A stretch of DNA of 64,000 nucleotides, from positions 5,084,001-5,148,000 of the forward strand of contig NZ_CP091881.1 in NCBI RefSeq assembly GCF_022163125.1. Direction: 5' to 3'. The DNA comes from Paenibacillus sp. HWE-109. Lineage in GTDB: Bacteria > Bacillota > Bacilli > Paenibacillales > NBRC-103111. Numbering within the stretch: position 1 is the stretch's first letter; each line of letters starts with the position of its first letter. The notes under the pieces were generated by a model. That model saw nothing but the letters and a program-made list of their open reading frames with translations, did no database searches and was not told the DNA's origin. The translations under genes were made by a program, and so were the position numbers. Positions 9,578 through 18,069 of this stretch are shown here, one piece after another.

Positions 9578-9946
9578 CTAAGCTTTTTTCACTACAGGTA
9601 TCGTGTCCTCCTTGCCATTCCATTTGATATGAAGCTTAAAGCTATCTTCCTCAACAAAAGGCGTTTCTACGGTTGACTTTCCGGTTATTTTCAAATTTTT
9701 CGAGCTCGATTCGCTAGTGCCGCTTTGATTAAAATTTCCACTATCCATAAAAGAGTAACTGACATTTTTGACAGACTGACCGTCTTTGCCAATATACGTG
9801 ATCGCATATTCTTTGACATGATCGGATGGATTTACCGAACACGCCACCCGCCATTCTTCCGTTTTCCCGGTAAATTCGATAGGTTTCGAGCACCCTATTA
9901 GCCCTAGCAAGCTTACTAACATCAAGCATACAATCCATCGTTTCAT
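9578..9946 (-). CDS. Small lipoprotein in the RND pump operon
   Basis: This 122-aa protein has a lipoprotein signal: MKR, a hydrophobic core to residue 18, and lipobox LIGC with cysteine at about residue 19. The mature part is hydrophilic with a beta-rich, FixH/YtkA-like look (EWRVACSVNP, ITYIGKDG, FKLHIKWNGKEDTIP), but no family is recognised. It sits 36 bp after the histidine kinase gene and 102 bp before the pump gene, so it may assist or sense for that system on the outer face of the membrane. The function is unknown. Confidence 0.7.
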   Translation of the reverse strand: MKRWIVCLMLVSLLGLIGCSKPIEFTGKTEEWRVACSVNPSDHVKEYAITYIGKDGQSVKNVSYSFMDSGNFNQSGTSESSSKNLKITGKSTVETPFVEEDSFKLHIKWNGKEDTIPVVKKA

Positions 9947-9982
9947 AGCAAAACCCCTTTCATCTTCCTTTTCCTAATTCCA

Positions 9983-11551
9983 TCAAATAAGCTTTAATTT
10001 CACAAAAAAATGAATCTGCCCGCCGCTTTGCTCGGCCCAAATGGCGCCTTCGTGCGACTCTACAATACTTTTGGCGATGGCGAGCCCTAGGCCCGACCCT
10101 CCCGTATTAGAAGAACGCGAAGCGTCGACCCGATAGAACCGATCAAATAATTGATGCAAGGCGTCATCACTAAGCAATTCTGCTTTATTGCTGACTTGCA
10201 GGGTGACATACCGATAATCATGGCGCAAACTGACAGTAATTGCTCCCGGCTTCAAGCTGTACTTCAGTGAATTTCCCAGCAGATTCTCGAAGACGCGAAT
10301 CATCTTATCCACGTCGATGCGAACCAATAGCTTCTCCTTCGGGATTGTGCGAATAATCGTAAGTTGCTGTTCCTCAGCCGGTGTGACAAACTCCTCAAGT
10401 AATTGGTCTAACAGTTCGTTGATCACAACACCTTCTCGGTAAAGAGGCTCATCGCGATTGGACAACTTCGTGTACTCGAACAAGTCATCAATGAGCAGCT
10501 TCAACTTTTCGGATTTATGATAAGCAATACTAACATAGCCAGACGCCTGCTCAGGTGTCTCGTAGCCCTTATCATGCAGCAGTCGCAAATAACCCATGAT
10601 GAGCGTCAGAGGCGTGCGTAAATCATGAGAAACATTCGTAATCAGCTCGCGCTTCAAACGTTCGCTCCTTCTTTCCTCTTCAATCCTTTTCTGCAAATCC
10701 TCTACCATGAAGTTCAGATCCCGTGCTAGGGAACCAAGCTCATCTTGACTGCGTTCAACGACACGGTAATCCAAATTCCCCGTTGCAATGATGCGCAGAC
10801 CACCAGCCAATTCCTCAATATGGCGCATTTTCTTTTGTGTCATGAAGTAGAACAGCAGGATAAAAACAGCCACAGCGCTCAACAAGGACAGCGGGCTCTC
10901 ACCCTTCTGATACGTAATGTGCGGTTCCGGGATGCCGGAGACAATCAGATATGATTTTTGTCCCATATAGTTGACAGGGTAAAAACTGGAAAATTCTTTC
11001 CGGCCATAATCCTGGTCCGTCCGGGCATTCATCGCGTTGCCTATCACATTGTGAATTTCGACATTCGTTTCCGCAGCGTTCTGGCTTCGATAGACGACTC
11101 GGCCTTCCAGATCCGTTATGAGAACCTTGAACTTCTGATCATTCATTCGGTTTACATGATTTTCGAAAAATTCCGGCCTCCCGCCCGAATTTCCGCCACC
11201 GGACAGATCTCGTTGACTTTGGAGGGATGTTAGTTCATTAACCAGGCTGCGGGCTTCGCTATCTATTCGTTCAATTCCGTACTTATAGTCAATAACAGCC
11301 GCCCGCCGCATTTCTCCGAATAGATTAGAACAAATGCCATAAGTCATCGATCCTGCCAACAAACAGATGACAAAGGTTAGCATCAACTGCATCCGTACGC
11401 TCCGATTCACATGACCTATGCTAATCTTATACAGCGTCCGAAGCAAAATAATCAGCTTTCGAAGCAGGGTAAAAGGGAAAATGCTAAATGGGAATCGGTT
11501 CAGTCTAGAGTAAGGATCGATATCGTATCGTTTATTCAACTTTGTAGCCAA
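9983..11551 (-). CDS. Membrane sensor histidine kinase (HAMP, HisKA, HATPase)
   Basis: The product is about 522 aa. It has two membrane helices (about residues 57-78 and 222-240) around a ~140-residue extracytoplasmic sensor domain, then HAMP (about 243-295), the dimerisation/phosphorylation helix with NVSHDLRTPLTLIMGY (histidine near 308), the N box ENLLGNSLKYS and a G box GGSGLGLAIAKSIVESHEG. It overlaps the response regulator by 20 bp and must be its partner. The start is uncertain: TTG at 11551 has its G-rich site too close, and TTG at 11539, overlapping the regulator stop, is an alternative. Downstream genes suggest it senses envelope stress or a pump substrate. Confidence 0.88.
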   Translation of the reverse strand: MATKLNKRYDIDPYSRLNRFPFSIFPFTLLRKLIILLRTLYKISIGHVNRSVRMQLMLTFVICLLAGSMTYGICSNLFGEMRRAAVIDYKYGIERIDSEARSLVNELTSLQSQRDLSGGGNSGGRPEFFENHVNRMNDQKFKVLITDLEGRVVYRSQNAAETNVEIHNVIGNAMNARTDQDYGRKEFSSFYPVNYMGQKSYLIVSGIPEPHITYQKGESPLSLLSAVAVFILLFYFMTQKKMRHIEELAGGLRIIATGNLDYRVVERSQDELGSLARDLNFMVEDLQKRIEEERRSERLKRELITNVSHDLRTPLTLIMGYLRLLHDKGYETPEQASGYVSIAYHKSEKLKLLIDDLFEYTKLSNRDEPLYREGVVINELLDQLLEEFVTPAEEQQLTIIRTIPKEKLLVRIDVDKMIRVFENLLGNSLKYSLKPGAITVSLRHDYRYVTLQVSNKAELLSDDALHQLFDRFYRVDASRSSNTGGSGLGLAIAKSIVESHEGAIWAEQSGGQIHFFVKLKLI

Positions 11552-12224
11552 CCCCCCAAACTGTTTTTATAAATCTCGGGCTTCTTGGATTTGTTTCAAT
11601 TTTTTCACGAATTTTGCGGATATGGACCATGACCGTATTGTCGGAGTCATAATAGGCTTCCTTCCAAATGGTTTCGTACAATTTTTCTGAGCTCCACACC
11701 ATCCCGCGGTTACGGACAAGCAATTCAAGAATGGCGAATTCTCTTGGGGTTAGCTTAATTTCTTTGCCTTCCAGCTTGACTTCGTGCGTCTGTGTATTGA
11801 TCGTCAGATCATCCACTTCAAGCTCGTGGTCCTTGTTCACATGGGGCACATTAAGCCTTGTGTAACGGCGCAGCTGCGATTTAATTCGCGCGATAAGCTC
11901 CAAGGGGTTAAATGGTTTGCTCATGTAATCGTCAGCGCCTGAGCTTAAGCCCCAGATTTTATCCATATCCTGACTCTTGGCAGAGAGCATGATGATCGGC
12001 ATATTTTTTTGCTCGCGGATTTTAAAGCAAGCCTCGATCCCATCCATTTTCGGCATCATGATATCGAGGACGATCAGATCTACCTCTTCCTTCTGAAGTA
12101 CCTGCAGGGCTTCCATGCCATCGGACGCCCGAAGCAACTGATACCCTTCATTTTTCAAATAAATCGCCAGCATATCTATGATTTCTTTCTCGTCGTCGAC
12201 AAGGAGTATTGTAGTTTGTGCCAT
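11532..12224 (-). CDS. OmpR/PhoB-family response regulator
   Basis: The 230-aa protein has a receiver domain (residues 5-117) with the acidic pair DDE near residue 10, the phospho-acceptor in LIVLDIMMPKMDG near 54 and the conserved lysine in MSKPFNPLEL near 105. A winged-helix DNA-binding domain ends in NTVMVHIRKIREKIE and KTVWGVGYK. The start follows AAAGGAGGGGACCCGGA. It is the first gene of an apparent operon: regulator, kinase, lipoprotein, RND pump. Direct repeats upstream suggest autoregulation. Confidence 0.92.
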   Translation of the reverse strand: MAQTTILLVDDEKEIIDMLAIYLKNEGYQLLRASDGMEALQVLQKEEVDLIVLDIMMPKMDGIEACFKIREQKNMPIIMLSAKSQDMDKIWGLSSGADDYMSKPFNPLELIARIKSQLRRYTRLNVPHVNKDHELEVDDLTINTQTHEVKLEGKEIKLTPREFAILELLVRNRGMVWSSEKLYETIWKEAYYDSDNTVMVHIRKIREKIETNPRSPRFIKTVWGVGYKVE

Positions 12225-12357
12225 TCCGGGTCCCCTCCTTTACATGTGTAAGTATGAAGTAGTTTTAAGCCCATGTACTGCGCTTTGCTGATATCCATAA
12301 ACGTATCAAGTTGGTCTGGCAAATACAACCAAAATGTTGATAGCTATCATGAGACTT

Positions 12358-12412
12358 AGTATAGACGCTGAATCTTAACAGATTGTGGGGACAATTCTTA
12401 AGATTATCTTAA
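12358..12412 (-). promoter_or_regulatory. Candidate response-regulator operator and promoter
   Basis: TCTTAA occurs at 12373-12378, 12396-12401 and 12407-12412. The last two are exactly 11 bp apart and the first lies 23 bp away. Such helical spacing is typical of OmpR/PhoB-type tandem sites. On the minus strand a TATACT -10 (12358-12363) lies at the right place with a poor -35, as in activator-dependent promoters. It drives the regulator gene that starts at 12224. Confidence 0.55.
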
Positions 12413-12490
12413 CGTACCCGTCATGAGAAAACCTCTATCGAGGCCATTCGAGGATGAGCGACCGCGTTTAGAGGTAGGTTTTATCGCCAA
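12413..12490. other. Intergenic spacer with a weak inverted repeat
   Basis: AAAACCTCTA near 12427 and TAGAGGTAGGTTTT near 12470 can pair imperfectly around a ~35-base loop. There is no gene here; any role in termination is uncertain. Confidence 0.25.
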
Positions 12491-12531
12491 ATAGAAAGAC
12501 GTTTTCGGAACCGAAAACGTATACTTTCTAT
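12491..12531. promoter_or_regulatory. Long near-perfect palindrome
   Basis: A perfect 10-bp inverted repeat (ACGTTTTCGG and CCGAAAACGT around AA, 12499-12520) is nested in an outer 8-bp pair, ATAGAAAG (12491-12498) and CTTTCTAT (12524-12531). There is no T-run, so it is more like an operator or structured RNA than a simple terminator. It lies just beyond the ypsA terminator. Confidence 0.55.
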
Positions 12532-12536
12532 TGTGG

Positions 12537-12568
12537 AAAAAAAGCCAAGTCCGCATCGGACCTGGCTT
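12537..12568 (-). terminator. Rho-independent terminator of ypsA
   Basis: On the minus strand AAGCCAGGTCCG, ATG and CGGACTTGGCTT form a strong hairpin followed by a T-run, just after the ypsA stop. Confidence 0.85.
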
Positions 12569-12575
12569 CCCCTTT

Positions 12576-13205
12576 TTAGATTTCCTCGAAATCTTTATTA
12601 TCCTTATACGTATCTAGATCTTCCCATTGATCTCCGCTCAAGTCTTCTTCGCCGTGCTGCTCCCCTTGCTCGTCTTCTGCTATATTTTGCAAATCATACG
12701 CATTGATGGTCAAGATCGGATAAGCGTGGTTGGCTGCCAATTGCGCAGCTTGCTGTTTCATGAATCTAGGAGAGCCTTCTGTCTCTTCATCATAGACAAG
12801 CAGGATGCCATCCGAGTTGCGAAGCAGGAACTTGTCGCGTTCCTTAAACTGCCAAGGACCTTCATATTTGGTCTTCGTTATGCTGTTCACATAATTAGCA
12901 CGCTCTATCACACTCGTATAACAATTCTTCTTATCGTCGCTCCATTTCTCTTCCTGCTCCACAAAAGGCGTAATGATCGCTAATTTCAGCTCCGGGCATG
13001 TACTCGCTCTAAGCTCAAGCACCGCCTCGGCCGCCCACAACTCTACACCCCAACCCCCACTGACGACGACCCATTCCAAACCTTCCTCAACTAGAGCAAT
13101 CAGCTTTTTCTGGATCGCTTTTTTTATAATCGGAATTCCCGGATGCTTTAATGAAAAAATACCCAATTCTGATGCTTTGTACCCTGTAATCAAAATTCGT
13201 TTCAA
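12576..13205 (-). CDS. ypsA: YpsA-like SLOG-family protein (DUF1273)
   Basis: The 209-aa protein matches Bacillus YpsA along its length: an N-terminal RILITGYKASELGIF, the SLOG-type segment EWVVVSGGWGVELWAAEAVLEL, ITPFVEQEEKW and the GILLVYDEETEGSPRFM segment. YpsA has a Rossmann-like SLOG fold and has been linked to cell division and oxidative stress. The reading frame is open 42 codons further upstream, but the TTG at 13205 follows AAGGCGGTGG and gives the family N-terminus, so it is chosen. The acidic C-terminal tail (about residues 175-209, rich in E and D) is longer than in B. subtilis. It is divergent from mgsA. Confidence 0.85.
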   Translation of the reverse strand: MKRILITGYKASELGIFSLKHPGIPIIKKAIQKKLIALVEEGLEWVVVSGGWGVELWAAEAVLELRASTCPELKLAIITPFVEQEEKWSDDKKNCYTSVIERANYVNSITKTKYEGPWQFKERDKFLLRNSDGILLVYDEETEGSPRFMKQQAAQLAANHAYPILTINAYDLQNIAEDEQGEQHGEEDLSGDQWEDLDTYKDNKDFEEI

Positions 13206-13460
13206 AAAATGACCACCGCCTTGTTGACACTTCTTACAGATTAACATAGTTAGCTCCCTATAGAAAGGAAGGAAACAAGCTGCAAACTGCTTGATTAGCT
13301 CATTCGGTGTAATATTAATGTTCGAAAACATGACACATTATATGCATATTGATCAAAATAACCAAAATAATGATTGAATTAATTTATAATTTAGGATAAT
13401 CTGAATTCAACAACAATTGTATGTCAGATAATATAACACAATAATAGGGGTGGAGAGTAA

Positions 13461-13898
13461 ATGAATATCGCATTGGTCGCTCATGACATTCACAAAAACT
13501 TAATCGTAGACTTCGTTATCGCTTACAAACATATCTTCCAGAAGCATACGCTTTTTGCAACAGGAACGACAGGGAAAAGAATAAGTGAGGCTGCCAAACT
13601 AGAGGTGACCCGTTTGCGTTCAGGTCCGCTTGGTGGAGATCAACAAATCGGAGCTATGATTGCGATGGATGATATTGATTTATTGATCTTTTTTCGCGAT
13701 CCGCTGTCAGCGCTCGGCCACGAACCGGATATTTCTGCTTTGCTTCGCCTATGTGATGTTCAGCGGATTCCTCTGGCTACGAATGTTGCGACGGCAGAAA
13801 TGCTGATTCGCGCAATGGAAAGCGGATTTCTCTCCTGGCGTGAAGAAATCCGCAAGTACGACACCTTGAAACTAAACGGAACAGACAACAGCATTTAA
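13461..13898 (+). CDS. mgsA: Methylglyoxal synthase
   Basis: The 145-aa product converts dihydroxyacetone phosphate to methylglyoxal and phosphate, a glycolytic bypass that relieves sugar-phosphate build-up. The family motifs are present: FATGTTG near residue 34, the catalytic loop SGPLGGDQQIG near 54-64 with its aspartate, FFRDPL, and the GHEPD segment with histidine and aspartate near 80. AGGGGTGGAGAGTAA sets the start. In other Bacillales mgsA lies between dapB and bshB genes; here it stands alone, convergent with an esterase gene two bases away. Confidence 0.93.
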   Translation: MNIALVAHDIHKNLIVDFVIAYKHIFQKHTLFATGTTGKRISEAAKLEVTRLRSGPLGGDQQIGAMIAMDDIDLLIFFRDPLSALGHEPDISALLRLCDVQRIPLATNVATAEMLIRAMESGFLSWREEIRKYDTLKLNGTDNSI

Positions 13899-13900
13899 CC

Positions 13901-14926
13901 TCATAACTGTACAAGTGCCTCAACCAACCAAGGATAAGCCCGGCTCCCGTCCACTTCATGAACCCCATCATAGAGATGAACATGCAATCGGTCTTCCACA
14001 CCACTCTGTATATACAGTTTCCTTAAATACGCAACAGCAACCTCTACCGTTTCTACAGGAAAAATGGGATCTTGTTTGCCAGATGCGATAAACAAGGGGC
14101 GAGGAGCTATCAAACCAATTAATTCAGGCAGCTCCGCGTATGTTAGCACGCCCGGCAAATAATTGTCGATGCAATGGCGAATAGGCATGATGCTGCCTTT
14201 GAATGTATTGGTAAAGGCGCACAGAACCGTCGCTTTCACCCGCTCATCGATAGCTGCTGTATAAGCAGCGATAAGCCCGCCTCCCGAGAAACCAAAGCAG
14301 CCGATGCTACTGCTGTCCACATCATCCCGAAACAACACGTAGTCGAGCGCTCGCCTCGCTTCCTGAACGCGCAATGCCGCTAACGATATCCCGTATAAAA
14401 GCAAATGTGATGCTAGGGTTTGGCAGGAGGAATTCCCTACTTTTCCGTCCTTCTGATCCTCAGCTAGCCTTCGATCCCCGAAGCCTATAATCTCAGGAGC
14501 AATCACGATGAAGCCGCGCCTAACGAGTTCCAGCGCATAATTGTCGTGAATGTCCGGCTCACCAGAATGCTCAGTCCCATCCGCATTCAATCCTACGATC
14601 TGCCTGCTCCCGAACCCATGACCATGCAGAGCTAGTACAGCAGCTCTCTTTTCTTTCAAACCTCGTGGAATCAATACATAAGCAGGTACTCGGAAGCCCA
14701 TGTATGTACCAATTTCAATTCGCTCGCGAATATGATCACTGAGCTCTGTACGTTCAAGAAGGACAGGATGTAGATCATCCTGTCCTTCTCGAAGCGTCAG
14801 CGAGCCAGTCAATTTCTCCTTTAACCGCAGCTTATACGAAGCAGCCGTTTCATGTTCTTGCTTTTGAAGCCGCTTGTCGGCATAAGTGTTATAAAGGTTC
14901 TCCATGATAGCATCCGGATTCCACAT
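13901..14926 (-). CDS. Alpha/beta hydrolase (dienelactone hydrolase / acetyl-xylan-esterase type)
   Basis: The 341-aa protein has an alpha/beta hydrolase core. The oxyanion region is ALHGHGFGSRQIVG near residue 98, the nucleophile elbow GFSGGG near 213, an acid in GKQDPIFPVE near 285, and histidine in YDGVHEVDG near 325. It resembles the large dienelactone-hydrolase-like esterases found with sugar-utilisation genes. It follows the Gfo/Idh/MocA gene by 17 bp on the same strand, so the two likely act together on an esterified sugar or plant glycan. No signal peptide is present, so it is cytoplasmic. Confidence 0.8.
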   Translation of the reverse strand: MWNPDAIMENLYNTYADKRLQKQEHETAASYKLRLKEKLTGSLTLREGQDDLHPVLLERTELSDHIRERIEIGTYMGFRVPAYVLIPRGLKEKRAAVLALHGHGFGSRQIVGLNADGTEHSGEPDIHDNYALELVRRGFIVIAPEIIGFGDRRLAEDQKDGKVGNSSCQTLASHLLLYGISLAALRVQEARRALDYVLFRDDVDSSSIGCFGFSGGGLIAAYTAAIDERVKATVLCAFTNTFKGSIMPIRHCIDNYLPGVLTYAELPELIGLIAPRPLFIASGKQDPIFPVETVEVAVAYLRKLYIQSGVEDRLHVHLYDGVHEVDGSRAYPWLVEALVQL

Positions 14927-14943
14927 GCCGCTCGCCCCTTGTA

Positions 14944-16227
14944 TTAGAAAGTGACCAATTTGTCTACAGCAACAGGCTGTCCCGTCCGCAATGAAATGTT
15001 CCCGGCTATGCCGGTCAGAATGGACATCGCTCCATCCACATGGGAAGCTGCTCTGGCAAAGCGGTCGTCGGATGCCTTATCAAAGATATCACGCAGCAAG
15101 ATCGGATCACCGCCGCCATGTCCTCCAGCAAGCTCTTCAATTTCCACTTCATAAGGGGCCGCGAACATCGGGAACACCTTGATTGATTTGGCCTTTAATG
15201 CGCCTTCGTCCGCTTTGTCCCCACCGGAATTCACGTATGATTTCTCAACTACCCGCAATTCAATACGGCCCTTGCTGCCATTGATCATAACATTGAAGCC
15301 TTCCCATGGCATGTAGGCATTCAGTGAATAAGTGAGAATGGCTTTATTTTTGTAGCGCACCATAACCCCCATCGTGTCTTCAATGCTAATCCCATCGCCG
15401 AAAACGCTTTGATCGCGTTGATAGCCGTCTTCGTGTTCCGCATCCAAATACATCCCTTTTAGATGCTTATTCGTATCCAAATGCAGCGCAAACGGATCAT
15501 CCTTGGCATTCTCGTTCCCCGTAGCTCGTTGATAGAACTTCGTTTCACCGCGTTTTTCTGCATTTTCTCGGCCATAGAACATGAGGCCGCCCATCGCAAA
15601 TACCGTGTCAGGAGTCGTGCCGAGCCAGAAGTTAACGAGATCGAAATGATGCGTAGACTTGTGTACCAGCAGCCCGCCGCCATTGCGCTTATCACGGTGC
15701 CATCTGCGGAAATAATCAGCGCCATGCTCGGTATTCAAAAGCCATTCAAAATGTACCGAATGTACATCCCCAATGGTTCCATCCATAATCAGCTCGCGAA
15801 TTTTGGTATTATGCGGAGCATAACGGTAATTGAACGTCACGCGAAGCTGGCGTCCCGTACGTTTAATGGCATCGAGAATTTCTTGACATTTCTCTTCATC
15901 CACCGTCATCGGTTTTTCAGAGATCACATCACAACCAAGCTCCATCGCTTTGATAATGTAAGTATGATGTGTCCGGTCTACCGATGTCACAATGACATAA
16001 TCAGGTTTTTCGTTGCGAATCATTTCCTCGAATTGATCTGCTTTATAGGTTGGTACCGCATTGTACTCATATTTATCAACCAGTAGTTGGTTGGTATAAT
16101 TCATTCTCGTTTGGTTCATATCGCAAATCGCAACCAATTCGGACGTTTCTTGAAAATCCTTCACAATCGCCCCATAGAAAAATTCTGCTCTTCCACCTGT
16201 GCCGACTACTGCGTAACGTTTTTTCAT
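14944..16227 (-). CDS. Gfo/Idh/MocA-family NAD(P)-dependent oxidoreductase
   Basis: The 427-aa protein opens with a Rossmann motif (YAVVGTGGRAEFFYGAI). The conserved EKP motif (CDVISEKPMTVDEEKC) is near residue 95 and GGLLVHKSTHHFDLVNFWLG near 180, typical of the family that oxidises or rearranges sugars. The ATG at 16227 has a GAGAGGGGTACAAACGGA site. With the downstream esterase and a divergent AraC regulator at 16385 it forms a small sugar-utilisation locus. The substrate cannot be read from sequence. Confidence 0.87.
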   Translation of the reverse strand: MKKRYAVVGTGGRAEFFYGAIVKDFQETSELVAICDMNQTRMNYTNQLLVDKYEYNAVPTYKADQFEEMIRNEKPDYVIVTSVDRTHHTYIIKAMELGCDVISEKPMTVDEEKCQEILDAIKRTGRQLRVTFNYRYAPHNTKIRELIMDGTIGDVHSVHFEWLLNTEHGADYFRRWHRDKRNGGGLLVHKSTHHFDLVNFWLGTTPDTVFAMGGLMFYGRENAEKRGETKFYQRATGNENAKDDPFALHLDTNKHLKGMYLDAEHEDGYQRDQSVFGDGISIEDTMGVMVRYKNKAILTYSLNAYMPWEGFNVMINGSKGRIELRVVEKSYVNSGGDKADEGALKAKSIKVFPMFAAPYEVEIEELAGGHGGGDPILLRDIFDKASDDRFARAASHVDGAMSILTGIAGNISLRTGQPVAVDKLVTF

Positions 16228-16384
16228 TCCGTTTGTACCCCTCTCGAATATGGATATGTCTTACTTCAAGATTAATACAATATTTGCTGTGTTTCTAATC
16301 AAATATTACCTTTATAGTTTCTTTCCTTGCATATCTTGCTATAATAAAAAGATCCTATTTGATTAAGACAAGAGGTGGTTAGCC

Positions 16385-17206
16385 TTGCAGCAATTCGCGA
16401 TTGAACGACTTCGCAGAGATCATGCTTTCTCCATGAACGTGAACCATTTCCATGATACCTATGAAATTTATTATTTACTCAGCGGGAAACGCCATTATTT
16501 TATACAAGACCGCTCTTATTATATTGAAGAGGGCGGCCTCGTCTGTATCGATAAAAACGTACTTCACAAAACTCGAAATGTCGATGCAGCGCCGCACGAA
16601 CGTATTCTGCTTAACTTTGATGATTCCTTCATTCGATCCATTGGTGAAGATGCCGCTGAACAACTGCTCTTGCTCTTTCAGCAAAACCATCATGTCTTCT
16701 CCCTCACGGGCACGAATCGCACTGCTATAGAGAATTTGCTCTTTCATATTTTGCGAGAGCAGCAGCAGGAACAAAGCGGTTGGCAGCTTAACAGCAAAGC
16801 CTTATTCACGCAATTGCTGATTATCTGTTCGCGGCTCACAGATAAACTAAATCTGGTGGACGAACAGCCCCAACCGCACAATCCCAAAATGTACGAAATT
16901 GTCTCCTACATCAATGAGCAGTTTCGCAATCGGCTGACGCTCGCCTCGATTTCCGAAACCTTTTATATCAGCCCGAGCTACTTCTGCCGCTCATTCAAGG
17001 AAACAACCGGCTTCTCGTTCGTCGAATACTTGAACAACGTGCGCATCCGCGAAGCACAGCGCCTGCTGCGCGAGACGAAGCTCAAAGTCATCCACATCGC
17101 CGAGCAATCCGGCTTCGACAGCGTCGCCCACTTCGGCCGCGTGTTCAAACAAGTCACCTCGCAGACGCCGCTGGAGTGCCGGAAGCTGATGCGGCACGTG
17201 CTTTGA
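16385..17206 (+). CDS. AraC-family transcriptional regulator (cupin sensor)
   Basis: The 273-aa product has an N-terminal cupin-like sensing domain (HFHDTYEIYYLLSGKRHYF near residues 21-39) and two AraC helix-turn-helix motifs at the C-terminus (LTLASISETFYISPSYFCRSFKE, and the KVIHIAEQSGFDSVAHFGRVFK segment). The start is TTG at 16385 preceded by AGAGGTGG; there is no ATG in the right place. It is divergent from the Gfo oxidoreductase and very likely controls it. The 3' third becomes markedly GC-rich, and a GGGGC repeat begins about 7 bp after the stop. Confidence 0.87.
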   Translation: MQQFAIERLRRDHAFSMNVNHFHDTYEIYYLLSGKRHYFIQDRSYYIEEGGLVCIDKNVLHKTRNVDAAPHERILLNFDDSFIRSIGEDAAEQLLLLFQQNHHVFSLTGTNRTAIENLLFHILREQQQEQSGWQLNSKALFTQLLIICSRLTDKLNLVDEQPQPHNPKMYEIVSYINEQFRNRLTLASISETFYISPSYFCRSFKETTGFSFVEYLNNVRIREAQRLLRETKLKVIHIAEQSGFDSVAHFGRVFKQVTSQTPLECRKLMRHVL

Positions 17207-17212
17207 GGTGAC

Positions 17213-17262
17213 GGGGGCGGGGCGGGGCGGGGCGGGGCGGGGCGGGGCGGGGCGGGGCGGGC
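17213..17262 (+). repeat. GGGGC pentanucleotide tandem repeat
   Basis: About nine to ten uninterrupted copies of GGGGC follow the AraC gene. The sequence right after (GAAAGCTGATACGCCATGTG) resembles the last codons of that gene (GAAGCTGATGCGGCACGTG), so the gene end appears partly duplicated around the tract. Confidence 0.9.
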
Positions 17263-17399
17263 TGAAAGCTGATACGCCATGTGACGACGGAGGACTACGC
17301 GACGGTATGCCGGCCGTCCCCGCCGTCCCCGGCCTCCTTTCCGCCTTTTAGCGAACCATAGTTCCTTTTCCCTCCAGGCTCTGTGTCATCGCCTAGCCC

Positions 17400-17584
17400 A
17401 AAGGGAACTACGATCCTCTATATGGCTGAAAACCACCAAATCCCACTCCAAAGGGAACTACAATCCGCTATATCACCATTTCCCCGTCGTAATCAGCATT
17501 TTTCGCTTGAATAGCGTACCTCAGTTCCCTTTCATACTGCTTTTAGCCAGGTTCCCGCCAATTAGCGGATTATAGTTCCTTTTC
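17400..17584 (+). repeat. FFRR repeat, subfamily 1, array copy 1
   Basis: Two forward motifs (GGGAACTACGATCCTCTAT and GGGAACTACAATCCGCTAT) and two reverse motifs (AATAGCGTACCTCAGTTCCC and TTAGCGGATTATAGTTCC). An extra lone reverse motif lies upstream at 17348-17369. Confidence 0.85.
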
Positions 17585-17675
17585 ATGTACAACTCACCAC
17601 TCGCAACTCCTCATCCCCGTCCATTTTGCCTAGATGTTCAACAAATTAGTCACTTTTAGACCTCCTCCTACACTG

Positions 17676-17728
17676 CTACTTTTACTTTTACTTTTACTTT
17701 TACTTTTACTTTTACTTCTACTTCTACA
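17676..17728 (+). repeat. Hexanucleotide tract, array copy 1
   Basis: CTTTTA repeated, then CTTCTA, on the plus strand. In the frame of the preceding ATGTTCAAC block every codon is a leucine codon. Confidence 0.9.
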
Positions 17729-17838
17729 CTCCCCCTTACTCTTACTTCACCCACGGCCCCCCTTTTTGTCAACCCAAAAAGCTAATAACCTTCACCCTAC
17801 ACCCTTTTCACACTACTTTCTGAGTCATCGCCTAGCCC

Positions 17839-17973
17839 AAAGGGAACTACGATCCGCTATATCACCATTTCCCCGTCAGAATCAGCATTTTTCGCTTGAA
17901 TAGCGTACCTCAGTTCCCTTTCATACTGCTTTTACCCCGGTTCCCGCCAATTAGCGGATTATAGTTCCTTTTC
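17839..17973 (+). repeat. FFRR repeat, array copy 2 (one forward motif missing)
   Basis: It has the same sequence as copy 1, but the first forward motif and the following ~50 bp are absent, leaving one forward and two reverse motifs. Confidence 0.8.
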
Positions 17974-18069
17974 ATGTACAACTCACCACTCGCAACTCCT
18001 CATCCCCCTTCATTCCGCCTAGATGTTCAACAAATTAGTCACTTTTAGACCTCCTCCTATACTGCGACT

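Noticed and set aside
15463..16086. 207-codon plus-strand frame inside the Gfo/Idh/MocA gene
   Set aside because: Antisense shadow of a conserved oxidoreductase with no ribosome site.
17634..17903. Poly-leucine reading frames (also 18023, 19878 and 20574) as protein-coding genes
   Set aside because: They have no ribosome site, lie in a repeat array and arise from hexamer tracts. Kept only as a finding.
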